64,000 nucleotides of DNA, taken from Streptomyces griseoincarnatus (lineage in GTDB: Bacteria; Actinomycetota; Actinomycetes; Streptomycetales; Streptomycetaceae). Location of the stretch: the NCBI GenBank assembly GCA_014649575.1, contig BMTH01000007.1, positions 326,090 to 390,089 of the forward strand, in the 5' to 3' direction. The translations under genes and the position numbers were made by a program. Within the stretch, counting starts at the first letter, position 1; each line of letters opens with the position of its first letter. The notes beneath the pieces are model-generated. The model was not told the DNA's origin and did no database searches. It saw only the letters and a program-made list of their open reading frames with translations. Of this stretch, positions 54,901 through 62,241 are shown one piece after another.

Positions 54901-55269
54901 CGCCGCCTTGTTCAACTCGGTGACGTCGAAGAGACGCTGGTCCAGCTTGCCGGTCGCGACCAGCCGCGCGGCGTCGGCCGGGACGACCAGCGTGCGGCCG
55001 TCGCTGCGGCGGATCTGGACGGGTATGTTCTCCCGGCCCTCGGCCGGCTCCAGGCCCACGACGCGGCCCTTGGCGTCCAGTGCGACCCGGTCACCGGTGA
55101 TGAGGGTGACCCGGTGCTTCCCCTTGAGCGCGGCCGCGTCGGCGGACGAGCCGGCGGCCGTGCCGCCCTCCCCGTTCGCCGACGCGGGGCCGGCCATGCC
55201 CGCCGCGAGCGCCACAGCGGTCGCCGTGGCGATCGTGGCCGCGCATGCTCTTTTGACTTGTCTGCGCAA
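51937..55269 (-). CDS. Large secreted subtilisin-like serine protease (S8)
   Basis: An 1110-residue secreted protease. The start is TTG 55269 with AGGGGGAA upstream. It has a Sec signal (residues 1-32, cleavage near GPASA), then a propeptide-like region (KHRVTLITGDRVALDAKGRV). The S8 catalytic domain has Asp in KIAVLDTGVDAAHPDLKG (about 230), His in GHGTHVASIAAG (about 265), oxyanion Asn in IAAGNEGP and Ser in SGTSMATPHVAGAAAL (about 441). The last 600 residues are beta-sandwich domains. The length and layout match the Streptomyces family of 1100-residue subtilases. The 299-base gap upstream (55270-55568) holds its promoter. Confidence 0.95.
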   Translation of the reverse strand: MRRQVKRACAATIATATAVALAAGMAGPASANGEGGTAAGSSADAAALKGKHRVTLITGDRVALDAKGRVVGLEPAEGRENIPVQIRRSDGRTLVVPADAARLVATGKLDQRLFDVTELNKAATRTAHRGGLQVIVGYRGAAKTAKADVRDAGTVRRALTSLNADAVQTPREATAELWEAVTDGDRTASGVARVWLDGVRKASLDTSVGQIGTPKAWEAGYDGKGVKIAVLDTGVDAAHPDLKGQVTAAKNFTSAPGTGDVVGHGTHVASIAAGTGAQSKGKYKGVAPGAKILNGKVLDDSGFGDDSGILAGMEWAAAQGADIVNMSLGGMDTPETDPLEAAVDKLSAEKGILFAIAAGNEGPQSIGSPGSAESALTVGAVDDKDKLAEFSSTGPRLGDGAVKPDVTAPGVDITAASAKGNEIAKEVGEKPAGYMTISGTSMATPHVAGAAALLKQQHPEWKYTELKGALTASTKDGKYTPFEQGSGRVQVDKAIAQTVIAEPVSLSFGVQQWPHADDKPVTKKLTYRNLGTEDVTLKLTSTATGPKGKAAPAGFFTLGASTLTVPANGTASVDVTADTRLGGTVDGTYSAYVVATGAGQSVRTAAAVEREVESYTVTLKVLDRSGKATANYSAYLSGLTGLGKDRSYAPYEADGTVSVRVPKGGYVLDASVFVGADPEKWRGADWLAQPRLDVTRNTSVTLDARKAKPVKVTVPGKGAKAQFAATDFTIETNDGAVSYGWWLDSFSGFRTAHLGPQITNGTLSQQWNAHFSNGAKAQYSAVSGGKVKKVATGYTRAFKAKEFATVQVGMGAAASGKKGAVGAFGWLPGGSGATGFSQEQKLPSTRTLYLSTVNGVTWDLDFEQLGGVDEEGWPVYEAGYSIGAGRTYKGGKTYKETVNTAVFGPRLTSSYGVFRDGNSIYGLIPLFADGKGHAGSSDFSSAVTTLYRNGKKVGSNNDPLFGEEGFTVPSGDAAYRLTTSVRRSAKVAAASTRIDASWTFRSKKTSGEKQLPVSSARFAAVTGLDSKVPAGKKATFPVVVEGAARGKNLKSLAVHVSYNGGKTWKKTTVTKGRITVKNPAKGKAVSFRAKITDKKGNASLITVHNAYYGK

Positions 55270-55568
55270 GGTTCCCCCTAGCGAGATCTCCGGGCGGCAG
55301 AAGTGTCACCCGGCCGGGGGTGGTCTCGTACGCCTGCGCGCACCCCCCGGTGCTCGGAGTATGCCGACCGGTGATCAAGCGGCTCAAGGGGGATCGGGAG
55401 TGGTCGCGAAGTCGCCGGGTGACTGTGATGTGGCCGTCGGAACTCCGTTACAGAATCGCGTGGTTGGGGCGGGAGGGGCAGAGACGGACGATGCCCCCGT
55501 CACCGCTCCCGAGGGAGGGGACGAGGGCATCGGCCGGGTGGTGTGGGTCCGTCGTGGCGGAGGGGGCG

Positions 55569-56822
55569 TCAGACCGCGGAGCCCGCCTTCCACTGCTCCC
55601 AGCTCATGTTCCAGCCGTTGAGGCCGTTGTCCGGGGCGATGGTCTTGTCGCCGGTGTTCTGCACGACGACGACGTCACCGACGATGGAGTTGTTGTAGAA
55701 CCAGGCGCCCGGCGTGCTCGGGTCGTTGGCGCCCTTGGTGTCGGCGAGGCCCACGCAGCCGTGGCTGGTGTTGACGCTGCCGAAGATGGACTTCGCACCC
55801 CAGTAGTTGCCGTGGATGAAGGTGCCGGAGGTGCTCAGCCGCATGGCGTGGGGCACGTCCTTGATGTCGTACTCGCCCTTGCCGTCGTCGTCGGTGAAGC
55901 CGACCGTGGCGCCGTTCATCCGGGTCTCCTTGAACTTCTCGGAGATCACCATCTGGCCCTCGTACGTCTTGTTCTCGGGCGCGCCGGCGGAGATCGGGAT
56001 GGTCTTGACGGTCTTGCCGTTCTGCGTGACCTTCATCTGCTTGGTCTTGGCGTCGACGTAGGAGACCTGGTTGCGCCCGATCTTGAAGGTGACCGCCTTC
56101 TGCTGGACGCCGTAGACGCCCTCGGCGCCCTCGACCCCGTCGAGGGCCAGCTTCAGCGTGACGGTGGAGCCCTCCTGCCAGTACTGCTCGGGGCGGCAGT
56201 CCATGCGGTTGGCGTTGAACCAGTGGCAGGCCACCTCCTGGCCGCTGCTGGAGGACACCTCGATGCCCTTCTGCACGGCGGCCTTGTTGGTGATGGCCTT
56301 GTCGAAGTTGATCGACACGGGCATGCCGACGCCGACCGTGGTGCCGTCGTCCGGGGTGAAGTTGCCGATGAAGCTGTTGGACGGGGAGACCGTCGTGAAG
56401 GACGCGTTCTCGTGGGCGACGAGGCCCTCGGAGTCCTTCGCGGAGGCCGACAGCTTGTAGGTGGTGGCGCGCTCGAGCTGGCCGCTGGGCTTCCAGCTCT
56501 TCTTGTCGGCCGATATCTGGCCCTCGACGGCGGTGCCGTCGGCGGTGGTCATGGTGACCTCGGTGAGCTCGCCCTTGTCGACGGTCACCGTGGCCGAGTT
56601 GTTGATGGAGGCGTTCGTCGAGCCGTCCTTGGGCGTGATCTTGATCTGCGCCTCGGAGGACTTCTTGGCCGCCGCCTCGTCGACCTGCGCCTGCGAGGTG
56701 TCCTTGCTGTCGGACCCCGCGGCGTCGTCGCCCCCGCCGGAGCACGCCGAGAGCACCAGAACTCCGCCGAGCAGAGCGGACGCGGCCGCCAGACCCCTGC
56801 GCCGCCGCTTACCGTCCGTCAT
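55569..56822 (-). CDS. L,D-transpeptidase lipoprotein
   Basis: A 417-residue envelope enzyme that makes 3-3 peptidoglycan cross-links. I chose ATG 56822 with GGAGAAG eight bases upstream; ATG 56837 is also in frame. The lipobox LVLSAC gives a lipid anchor at Cys27. Two immunoglobulin-like domains follow (about 60-240), as in mycobacterial Ldt proteins. The YkuD catalytic domain shows SGTFIHGNYW, then SVNTSHGCVGL with the nucleophile Cys near 355. Length and domain order match actinobacterial Ldt. Confidence 0.95.
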   Translation of the reverse strand: MTDGKRRRRGLAAASALLGGVLVLSACSGGGDDAAGSDSKDTSQAQVDEAAAKKSSEAQIKITPKDGSTNASINNSATVTVDKGELTEVTMTTADGTAVEGQISADKKSWKPSGQLERATTYKLSASAKDSEGLVAHENASFTTVSPSNSFIGNFTPDDGTTVGVGMPVSINFDKAITNKAAVQKGIEVSSSSGQEVACHWFNANRMDCRPEQYWQEGSTVTLKLALDGVEGAEGVYGVQQKAVTFKIGRNQVSYVDAKTKQMKVTQNGKTVKTIPISAGAPENKTYEGQMVISEKFKETRMNGATVGFTDDDGKGEYDIKDVPHAMRLSTSGTFIHGNYWGAKSIFGSVNTSHGCVGLADTKGANDPSTPGAWFYNNSIVGDVVVVQNTGDKTIAPDNGLNGWNMSWEQWKAGSAV

Positions 56823-56990
56823 CACACGCTTCTCCATCGTTGCCAGAATCCCAACCCCACGAGGCCCCTGGCGAGAGCCGAGACGCCTCGTCCACAACCT
56901 TCAACGCTACGACCGGGTGATCCGGTTCCCGAGTCCCACGCATGTGGGACTCACCACGTCCGCCGTTGCGGACCGCGGGAACGCCGGTCA

Positions 56991-57275
56991 GTGCGCCGAT
57001 TGAGACGTGCAACCCCGGGACGTCGGTTGCCCCCCGGGGTCAACTTTTCCCCAAGTCGCCTCAGTCGGCGCGAAACCCGCCGCCTGGGACGCGTCGTGGT
57101 GGGACTCTTCGTCGTCGGACTCGTCTTCGCAGTCCTCGTCGAACCGGTCGCCATCCTCGTCGCCCTTTCCCCCTTCACGCGAGTACGGGTCGTGATCCAA
57201 CCGTCCACCGCCTCACACCCTCCACCCCGGCCGACCCCCCGGAACCCCCGCCGACCAGTACGAACGGATACGTAA
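56991..57275 (+). CDS. Possible small basic membrane protein
   Basis: A 94-codon frame from GTG 56991, divergent from the L,D-transpeptidase gene. It has an Arg-rich N-terminus (RRLRRATPGRRL, RLSRRETRRLGR), one strongly hydrophobic segment (VVVGLFVVGLVFAVLVEPVA) and a Pro/Arg-rich tail. Third codon positions are mainly C or G. The ribosome site is weak. An overlapping acidic minus-strand frame and another plus frame are weaker candidates. The following 57276-57507 holds the promoter of the next gene. Confidence 0.4.
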   Translation: MRRLRRATPGRRLPPGVNFSPSRLSRRETRRLGRVVVGLFVVGLVFAVLVEPVAILVALSPFTRVRVVIQPSTASHPPPRPTPRNPRRPVRTDT

Positions 57276-57507
57276 GAGAGCACGGGGATTCTTACTGTGG
57301 CCTCGGTCACAAGCCTTTGTGCGCAAGCTCGTTCACCACCTGCGCATCCTTCCCTTGGGGCGAATCCGGGCAATTCCCCACACACCTCGCGGACTCACCG
57401 CCGGAGCGCACAGAGAAGGGCTCCCGTGACTTTCCTGTGACCCGCGCGGTTCACTACCATCAGCCCACACGGCCAATTCGCCAGCGCCACAAGGGGATCG
57501 ATATTCC

Positions 57508-57834
57508 GTGTCATCCGCGCTCCGTCCGTTGCTGACCGCCACCGCCGCGGGCACCCTGCTGTGCGCCCTGTGGTTCGTCCCGTCCGCGAACGCGACCTCG
57601 GACGCCCCGGCCAGGACCTCGCCGTCCGCGAGCCCGTCCCCGCAGGTCACCGAGCAGGCGAGAAGCGTGTCGAGCGCGACGACGGCCAACCTGGAGAGCA
57701 CCGGCCAGGAGGTCCGCCTCGCGGACACCGGCAGCTTCGACAGCACCCCGTACATCGTCGGCGGCACGGCCTGTCTGGCCCTCGGCGCCGGCTTCGTCGT
57801 CTATTCGGTCCGCCGGGAGCGCCTGGAGTTCTGA
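57508..57834 (+). CDS. Short LAXTG-type cell-wall surface protein
   Basis: A 108-residue protein from GTG 57508 (AGGGGAT upstream). It has an N-terminal Sec signal (LLTATAAGTLLCALWFVPSA, cleavage near SANA), a Ser/Thr/Pro-rich middle, then a sorting signal: LADTG, hydrophobic YIVGGTACLALGAGFVVYS and basic tail RRERLEF. LAXTG is the motif of class E sortases in Streptomyces, so the protein should be covalently attached to peptidoglycan. The mature part is only about 45 residues with no domain, so it may be a small wall-decorating protein. No sortase gene is in the window. Confidence 0.75.
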   Translation: MSSALRPLLTATAAGTLLCALWFVPSANATSDAPARTSPSASPSPQVTEQARSVSSATTANLESTGQEVRLADTGSFDSTPYIVGGTACLALGAGFVVYSVRRERLEF

Positions 57835-57858
57835 GCGCCCCCTCCCCACGGCGTACCG

Positions 57859-57886
57859 GGGCCCCGCGGAGTCGTCCGCGGGGCCC
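57859..57886. terminator. Bidirectional hairpin terminator
   Basis: A perfect 12-bp stem (57859-57870 with 57875-57886) and loop GTCG, between the convergent LAXTG-protein and hutH genes. Confidence 0.75.
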
Positions 57887-57893
57887 GGCCGTT

Positions 57894-59438
57894 TCACCTC
57901 AGAGGCCCTGTGACCCGCTCCACGGCCTCGACCAGCCGCCCGTCGCGCACGAAGGTCTCCGCGGCGGCGAGGTCGGGCGCCAGGTACCGGTCGGGGCCGG
58001 GACCGCCCACACCGGCCTCCCGCAGCGCCTTCAGCACCGCCCGCGTCGCCGGGGCGGGCGTGAGGCCCTCGCGCAGTTCCACGGCCCGTGCGGCGGCGTA
58101 CAGCTCCACGGCGACGACCCTGGTCAGGCCGTCGACGGCGGTGCGCAGCTTGCGTGCCGCGGACCAGCCCATGGAGACGTGGTCCTCCTGCATCGCGGAC
58201 GACGGGATGGAGTCCGCCGACGCCGGCACGGCGAGCCGCTTCAGCTCGCCGACCAGGGCGGCCTGCGTGTACTGGGCGATCATCAGCCCGGAGTCGACGC
58301 CGGCGTCGTCGGCGAGGAACGGCGGCAGTCCGTGGCTGCGGTTCTTGTCCAGCAGCCGGTCGGTACGGCGCTCCGTGACGGAGGCGAGGTCGGCGACGGC
58401 GATGGCGAGGAAGTCCAGGACGTAGGCGACCGGAGCGCCGTGGAAGTTGCCGTTGGACTCGACGCGCCCGTCAGCCAGAACCACCGGGTTGTCCACGGCG
58501 GCGGCGAGTTCCCGCTCGGCGACCAGCCGGGCGTGCGCGAGGGTGTCGCGTCCGGCGCCGGCGACCTGCGGGGCGCAGCGCACGGAGTAGGCGTCCTGGA
58601 CCCGGGGCGCGTCGTCCTGGTGATGCCCGGTCAGACCCGAACCCTCGAGAACGGCCAGCATGTTGGCGGCGCTGGCGGCCTGACCGGGGTGCGGGCGGAT
58701 GGCGTGCAGCTCGGGCGCGAGCACCTTGTCGGTGCCGAGCAGCGCCTCCAGGCTCAGCGCGGCGGTGACGTCGGCGGACCGGTAGAGGAGGTCCAGGTCG
58801 GCGAGGGCCATGACCAGCATGCCGAGCATGCCGTCGGTGCCGTTGAGGAGGGCGAGTCCTTCCTTCTCGCGCAGTTCGACGGGCCGGATCCCGTGCTTGG
58901 CCAGCAGGTCGCCGGCGGGCCGCACGCTGCCGTCGGGGCCCTCCGCCTCCCCCTCGCCCATCAGCGCGAGGGCGCAGTGCGAGAGCGGGGCGAGATCGCC
59001 GGAGCAGCCGAGGGAGCCGTACTCGTGCACCACCGGGGTGATCCCGGCGTTCAGCACGTCGGCCATGGTCCGCGCGACCTCGGGCCGGACGCCGGTGCGC
59101 CCGGAGCAGAGGGTCTTGAGCCGGAGGAACATCAGCGCGCGGACGACCTCCCGCTCCACCCGCGGCCCCATGCCGGCGGCGTGCGAGCGGACGATGTTGC
59201 GCTGGAGCTGCGCGCGCAGGTCCGGGCTGATGTGCCGGGTCGCCAGGGCGCCGAAGCCGGTGCTCACCCCGTAGACCGGGTCCGGCTTGGCGGCCAGGGC
59301 GTCCACGATCTCGCGGGACGCGGCGAGGGCGGCGACCGCCTCCTCGGACAGTTCGACGCGGGCGCCGTCGCGCGCCACGGCCAGCACGTCGGACGCGGTC
59401 ACGCCCGACGTCCCCACCACCACTGTGTGCATATCCAT
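57894..59438 (-). CDS. hutH: Histidine ammonia-lyase
   Basis: A 514-residue enzyme removing ammonia from histidine to give urocanate, the first step of histidine catabolism. The MIO cofactor region reads YGSLGCSGDLAPLSH: the self-processing triad is Cys145-Ser146-Gly147 instead of the usual Ala-Ser-Gly. Other family blocks are VYGVSTGFGALATRHI, SNGNFHGAPVAYVLD and QEDHVSMGWSAARKL. The start ATG 59438 gives the length I recall for Streptomyces HutH. No other hut genes are nearby, which is usual in Streptomyces where hut genes are scattered. Confidence 0.95.
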   Translation of the reverse strand: MDMHTVVVGTSGVTASDVLAVARDGARVELSEEAVAALAASREIVDALAAKPDPVYGVSTGFGALATRHISPDLRAQLQRNIVRSHAAGMGPRVEREVVRALMFLRLKTLCSGRTGVRPEVARTMADVLNAGITPVVHEYGSLGCSGDLAPLSHCALALMGEGEAEGPDGSVRPAGDLLAKHGIRPVELREKEGLALLNGTDGMLGMLVMALADLDLLYRSADVTAALSLEALLGTDKVLAPELHAIRPHPGQAASAANMLAVLEGSGLTGHHQDDAPRVQDAYSVRCAPQVAGAGRDTLAHARLVAERELAAAVDNPVVLADGRVESNGNFHGAPVAYVLDFLAIAVADLASVTERRTDRLLDKNRSHGLPPFLADDAGVDSGLMIAQYTQAALVGELKRLAVPASADSIPSSAMQEDHVSMGWSAARKLRTAVDGLTRVVAVELYAAARAVELREGLTPAPATRAVLKALREAGVGGPGPDRYLAPDLAAAETFVRDGRLVEAVERVTGPLR

Positions 59439-59496
59439 ATTCAGGAGCCTACGCAGTGAATGCCCCACTGTCACCACCGGACCCGGTCCGCGCCCC

Positions 59497-60648
59497 TTAC
59501 CCGGGCGCGTGCCGCCCGCGGAACCGGCGCCGCTCCCCGTCGGCCTCCCGCGAGGGTTCGTCCGCGAGCCGCACCACGGGGTCGTCCGGCCCCGCCCGCC
59601 CGGCCACCACGGGGTGCGCCGCCCGTTCGGCCTTGGCCCGGTACTGCGCCGCGTCGGCCAGCCGGAACAGCCGCCGCGCCGAGTGGACGGGCCCGATCGG
59701 GTCGTCCGTGGACGCCACCCCGCACGCGACACCGTCGCCGATGCCCAGCTCCACGGCGCGCCGGCACACCTCGTCGGCCGCCTTGACCACCTCGTCGGCG
59801 GACGGTCCCACCGCCAGCAGACAGAACTCGTCCCCGCCGAGCCGCGCCGCCAGGGCGCCCGGCAGCATCGCCCCGCACAGTGACAGCACGCCCCCGAACC
59901 GCTCCAGCAGCCGGTCCCCCACGGAGTGCCCCAGGGTGTCGTTGACCCGCTTCAGCCCGTTGACGTCGCACACCACCAGGCTGACGACGGCCCCGTCACG
60001 CCGGTGAATCTCGACCGCCTCGTCCAGCCGGGCGTCCACGGCCCGCCGGTTCGCCAGCCCCGTCAGCGAGTCCGTGAAGGCCAGCCGCCGCGCCTCCTCG
60101 AGACGCTCGGTCTGCGCGATCCCCGCGGCCACCACGGCGGCCAGCACAGTCGCGAAGTCGGCGTCCGCCCGCCCGAACACGGGCTCGCCGACCGGCCGGG
60201 CCACGTACAGCTCGCCCCAGGCCCGCCCGTGCAGCACGATCGGCGCGACCACGCAGCAGCCGCGCCCGCGCCGCCGCAGCGCCGCCACCCGCTGGTGGCA
60301 GTACCCGGCGCGCCCCTCCTCGGGGCCCTGCGCGGTCTCCACCCAGGCGTCGGGCTCGCCTCCGCCGGCCCACTGCTCGTGCAGGAACTCGGTGATCTCG
60401 GCGAACTGGTGCACCGGGTACGACTCGTCCTCGGGGAACTGCTCCTCCCCCTCGGCGAGCTCCCCGACGTTCACCAGCACCCGCAGCCGTCCGAGCTCCC
60501 GCTCCCACACCGACAGCGCGGCGAAGCTCCCGCCCAGGGCCCGGCGGGCCCCGCCGGCGGCGGCCCGCCATGCCTCCCGCGAACTGTGCGCGGCGGCCAT
60601 GCCCTGAGCCAGCGCCACCACGGCCGCCAGGCGGCTCTCCTCACCCAT
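59497..60648 (-). CDS. cdgE: GAF-GGDEF diguanylate cyclase
   Basis: A 383-residue cytosolic protein making c-di-GMP from GTP. The N-terminal 165 residues are a GAF-like sensor (FAALSVWERELGRLRVLVNV, GRGCCVVAPIVLHGRAWGEL). The GGDEF domain (about 185-350) has LAFTDSLTGLANRRAVDARL and the intact active-site loop ARLGGDEFCLL (near 268-274). The inhibitory I-site RxxD is not visible in its usual place before the loop. There is no EAL domain. The symbol is taken from the S. coelicolor gene I recall between hutH and an enoyl-CoA hydratase gene. c-di-GMP controls sporulation through BldD in this genus. Confidence 0.85.
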   Translation of the reverse strand: MGEESRLAAVVALAQGMAAAHSSREAWRAAAGGARRALGGSFAALSVWERELGRLRVLVNVGELAEGEEQFPEDESYPVHQFAEITEFLHEQWAGGGEPDAWVETAQGPEEGRAGYCHQRVAALRRRGRGCCVVAPIVLHGRAWGELYVARPVGEPVFGRADADFATVLAAVVAAGIAQTERLEEARRLAFTDSLTGLANRRAVDARLDEAVEIHRRDGAVVSLVVCDVNGLKRVNDTLGHSVGDRLLERFGGVLSLCGAMLPGALAARLGGDEFCLLAVGPSADEVVKAADEVCRRAVELGIGDGVACGVASTDDPIGPVHSARRLFRLADAAQYRAKAERAAHPVVAGRAGPDDPVVRLADEPSREADGERRRFRGRHAPG

Positions 60649-60703
60649 TCCCCCAGATTAGGGAGATTTTCCGCTTATCGAGACATCGAGGGCGACGGGG
60701 GAG

Positions 60704-61504
60704 TCACTCCCCCGGCCACTCCGGCCGCCGCCTCTCGTTGAAAGCGGCGACCCCTTCCGCCCGGTCCCCGGAGAACGCCACCGACCGCCAGGCCGCGTCC
60801 TCGACCTCGAGACCGGCCGGCAGGTCGAGCCCGTGCCCCAGCCGCAGCGCCCGTTTGGCGGCCCGCAGCCCCACGGGCGAGTTGCCGGCGATCCGCGCGG
60901 CCATGGCGAGCGCCGCCTCACGGTCCCGCCCTTCCTCCACCAACTCGTCCACGAGCCCGATCTCCCGCGCCTCCCCGGCCTCGACCCGCCGCGCGGTGAA
61001 GATCAGCTCGGCCGCCCGCGCCGACCCGACCCGCCGGGGCAGCAGCTGCGTACCGCCCCCGCCCGGGATGACGCCGACGGACACCTCGGGCAGCCCCATG
61101 ACGGCCGTACGGTCGGCCACGATCACGTCGCACGACAAAGCAAGCTCGCACCCACCGCCCAGGGCGAACCCGTGCACGGCGGCAACGGCAGGCACCGGCA
61201 GTTGCAGCACCCCGGTGTAGGCGGCCCGCGCCACAGGCCGCTGACGCACAAGATCAGCGTCGCTGAACGAGTTCCGCTCCTTCAGGTCGGCCCCCACACA
61301 GAACGCCCGCTCGTGCGACGAGGTCAGCACCACCGCCCGTACGTCACGGTCCTCGCCCAGCGCCGCGCAGGCCCCGGCGATCGAACGGGCCATCTCGGTC
61401 GACACCGCGTTCATGGCCTTCGGCCGGTCGAGGACGAGCTCCGCGACATGCCCCCGCTCGTGCCGCCGCACCAGCACGAACTCCCCGAACCGTTCCTCAC
61501 TCAT
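60704..61504 (-). CDS. Enoyl-CoA hydratase/isomerase family protein
   Basis: A 266-residue crotonase-fold enzyme. The oxyanion-hole blocks are SHERAFCVGADLKERNSF (about 63-80) and ALGGGCELALSCDVIVAD (about 113-130), and the catalytic Glu region is MGLPEVSVGVIPGGGGTQLL with Glu at the position used by hydratases. It should hydrate enoyl-CoA in fatty-acid breakdown or a related pathway. ATG 61504 has GGAGGG upstream. The gene lies 55 bases before the GGDEF gene on the same strand, perhaps in one transcript. Confidence 0.9.
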   Translation of the reverse strand: MSEERFGEFVLVRRHERGHVAELVLDRPKAMNAVSTEMARSIAGACAALGEDRDVRAVVLTSSHERAFCVGADLKERNSFSDADLVRQRPVARAAYTGVLQLPVPAVAAVHGFALGGGCELALSCDVIVADRTAVMGLPEVSVGVIPGGGGTQLLPRRVGSARAAELIFTARRVEAGEAREIGLVDELVEEGRDREAALAMAARIAGNSPVGLRAAKRALRLGHGLDLPAGLEVEDAAWRSVAFSGDRAEGVAAFNERRRPEWPGE

Positions 61505-61686
61505 GACACCCTCCGGTTAACGCGGGTTAACTTGGCTCGCCCCGATCATGGCAGCCGCGAGCCACAGAGGAAAAGGGTCCACCCGTTCGAGTGACATACG
61601 ACCGACTCGCCTGAGCCGCACCGCCCCCGCCGCATACCGTGCGCACACCGCGCGCGCCGGGGGCGCGCGCAGGGGGGAGCCAGACG

Positions 61687-62226
61687 ATGACACCGGACGA
61701 GACACGCGCCGTCCCCCGAGGACGCCACCGCAAACCCCGCCACCGCCGCGCCCTCCTGGCCGCGGGCGCCCTGACCCTGACGGCGGGCGCGGCGACGCTC
61801 ATCCACCTGTCGACGCCGGACGCCCCGCCGAGGGACACGACGGCGGTCTCGCTCCCCTCTCCGGAGGAGAGCGGCGCCGCCACCACACCGAGCGAAGAAA
61901 CCAATCCCCCAGGGGGCACGACACGCCCGCCCGCGCCCCACCCGAGCCCGACGTCACCGAGGGCGCAGGGAGGAAAGGCACAGGCTCCGCTCACTCAGCA
62001 GCCGCCCGCACCACCGCAGCCGTCCACGGCGCCACCGAGCCCGCACGCGGCGACACCCCCGCCACCCCGGACGTCACCGACGCCCGAGCCCCCACCGGAG
62101 CAGAAGCCGACACCGTCACCGCCGGCAACGACACCCGCACCCCCGCCCCCGCCACCCGACGACGAGGACGACGACGATGACCGCGGCCTCTGCCTCCCGC
62201 TGCTGAACATCTGCCTGGGCGGCTGA
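61687..62226 (+). CDS. Pro-rich membrane-anchored protein with a Cys-containing C-terminus
   Basis: A 179-residue protein with GGGGGGAG before ATG 61687. A basic N-terminus (RGRHRKPRHRR) and one hydrophobic helix (ALLAAGALTLTAGAATLIHL) suggest membrane anchoring or secretion. The middle 110 residues are almost all Pro, Ala, Ser, Thr. The end switches to an acidic run (DDEDDDDD) and then a short hydrophobic tail with two Cys (CLPLLNICLGG). The family is unknown; it sits between the enoyl-CoA hydratase (divergent) and adenylate cyclase (convergent, 15-base gap). It may span the wall with a surface-exposed or disulfide-bonded end. Confidence 0.75.
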   Translation: MTPDETRAVPRGRHRKPRHRRALLAAGALTLTAGAATLIHLSTPDAPPRDTTAVSLPSPEESGAATTPSEETNPPGGTTRPPAPHPSPTSPRAQGGKAQAPLTQQPPAPPQPSTAPPSPHAATPPPPRTSPTPEPPPEQKPTPSPPATTPAPPPPPPDDEDDDDDRGLCLPLLNICLGG

Positions 62227-62241
62227 GAACCGCGCCGACGG

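Noticed and set aside
54866..57275. Long plus-strand frames across the subtilase 5' end and L,D-transpeptidase gene
   Set aside because: Shadow frames of well-supported minus-strand genes; only the last 94 codons (from GTG 56991) lie outside those genes and were kept as a separate low-confidence call.
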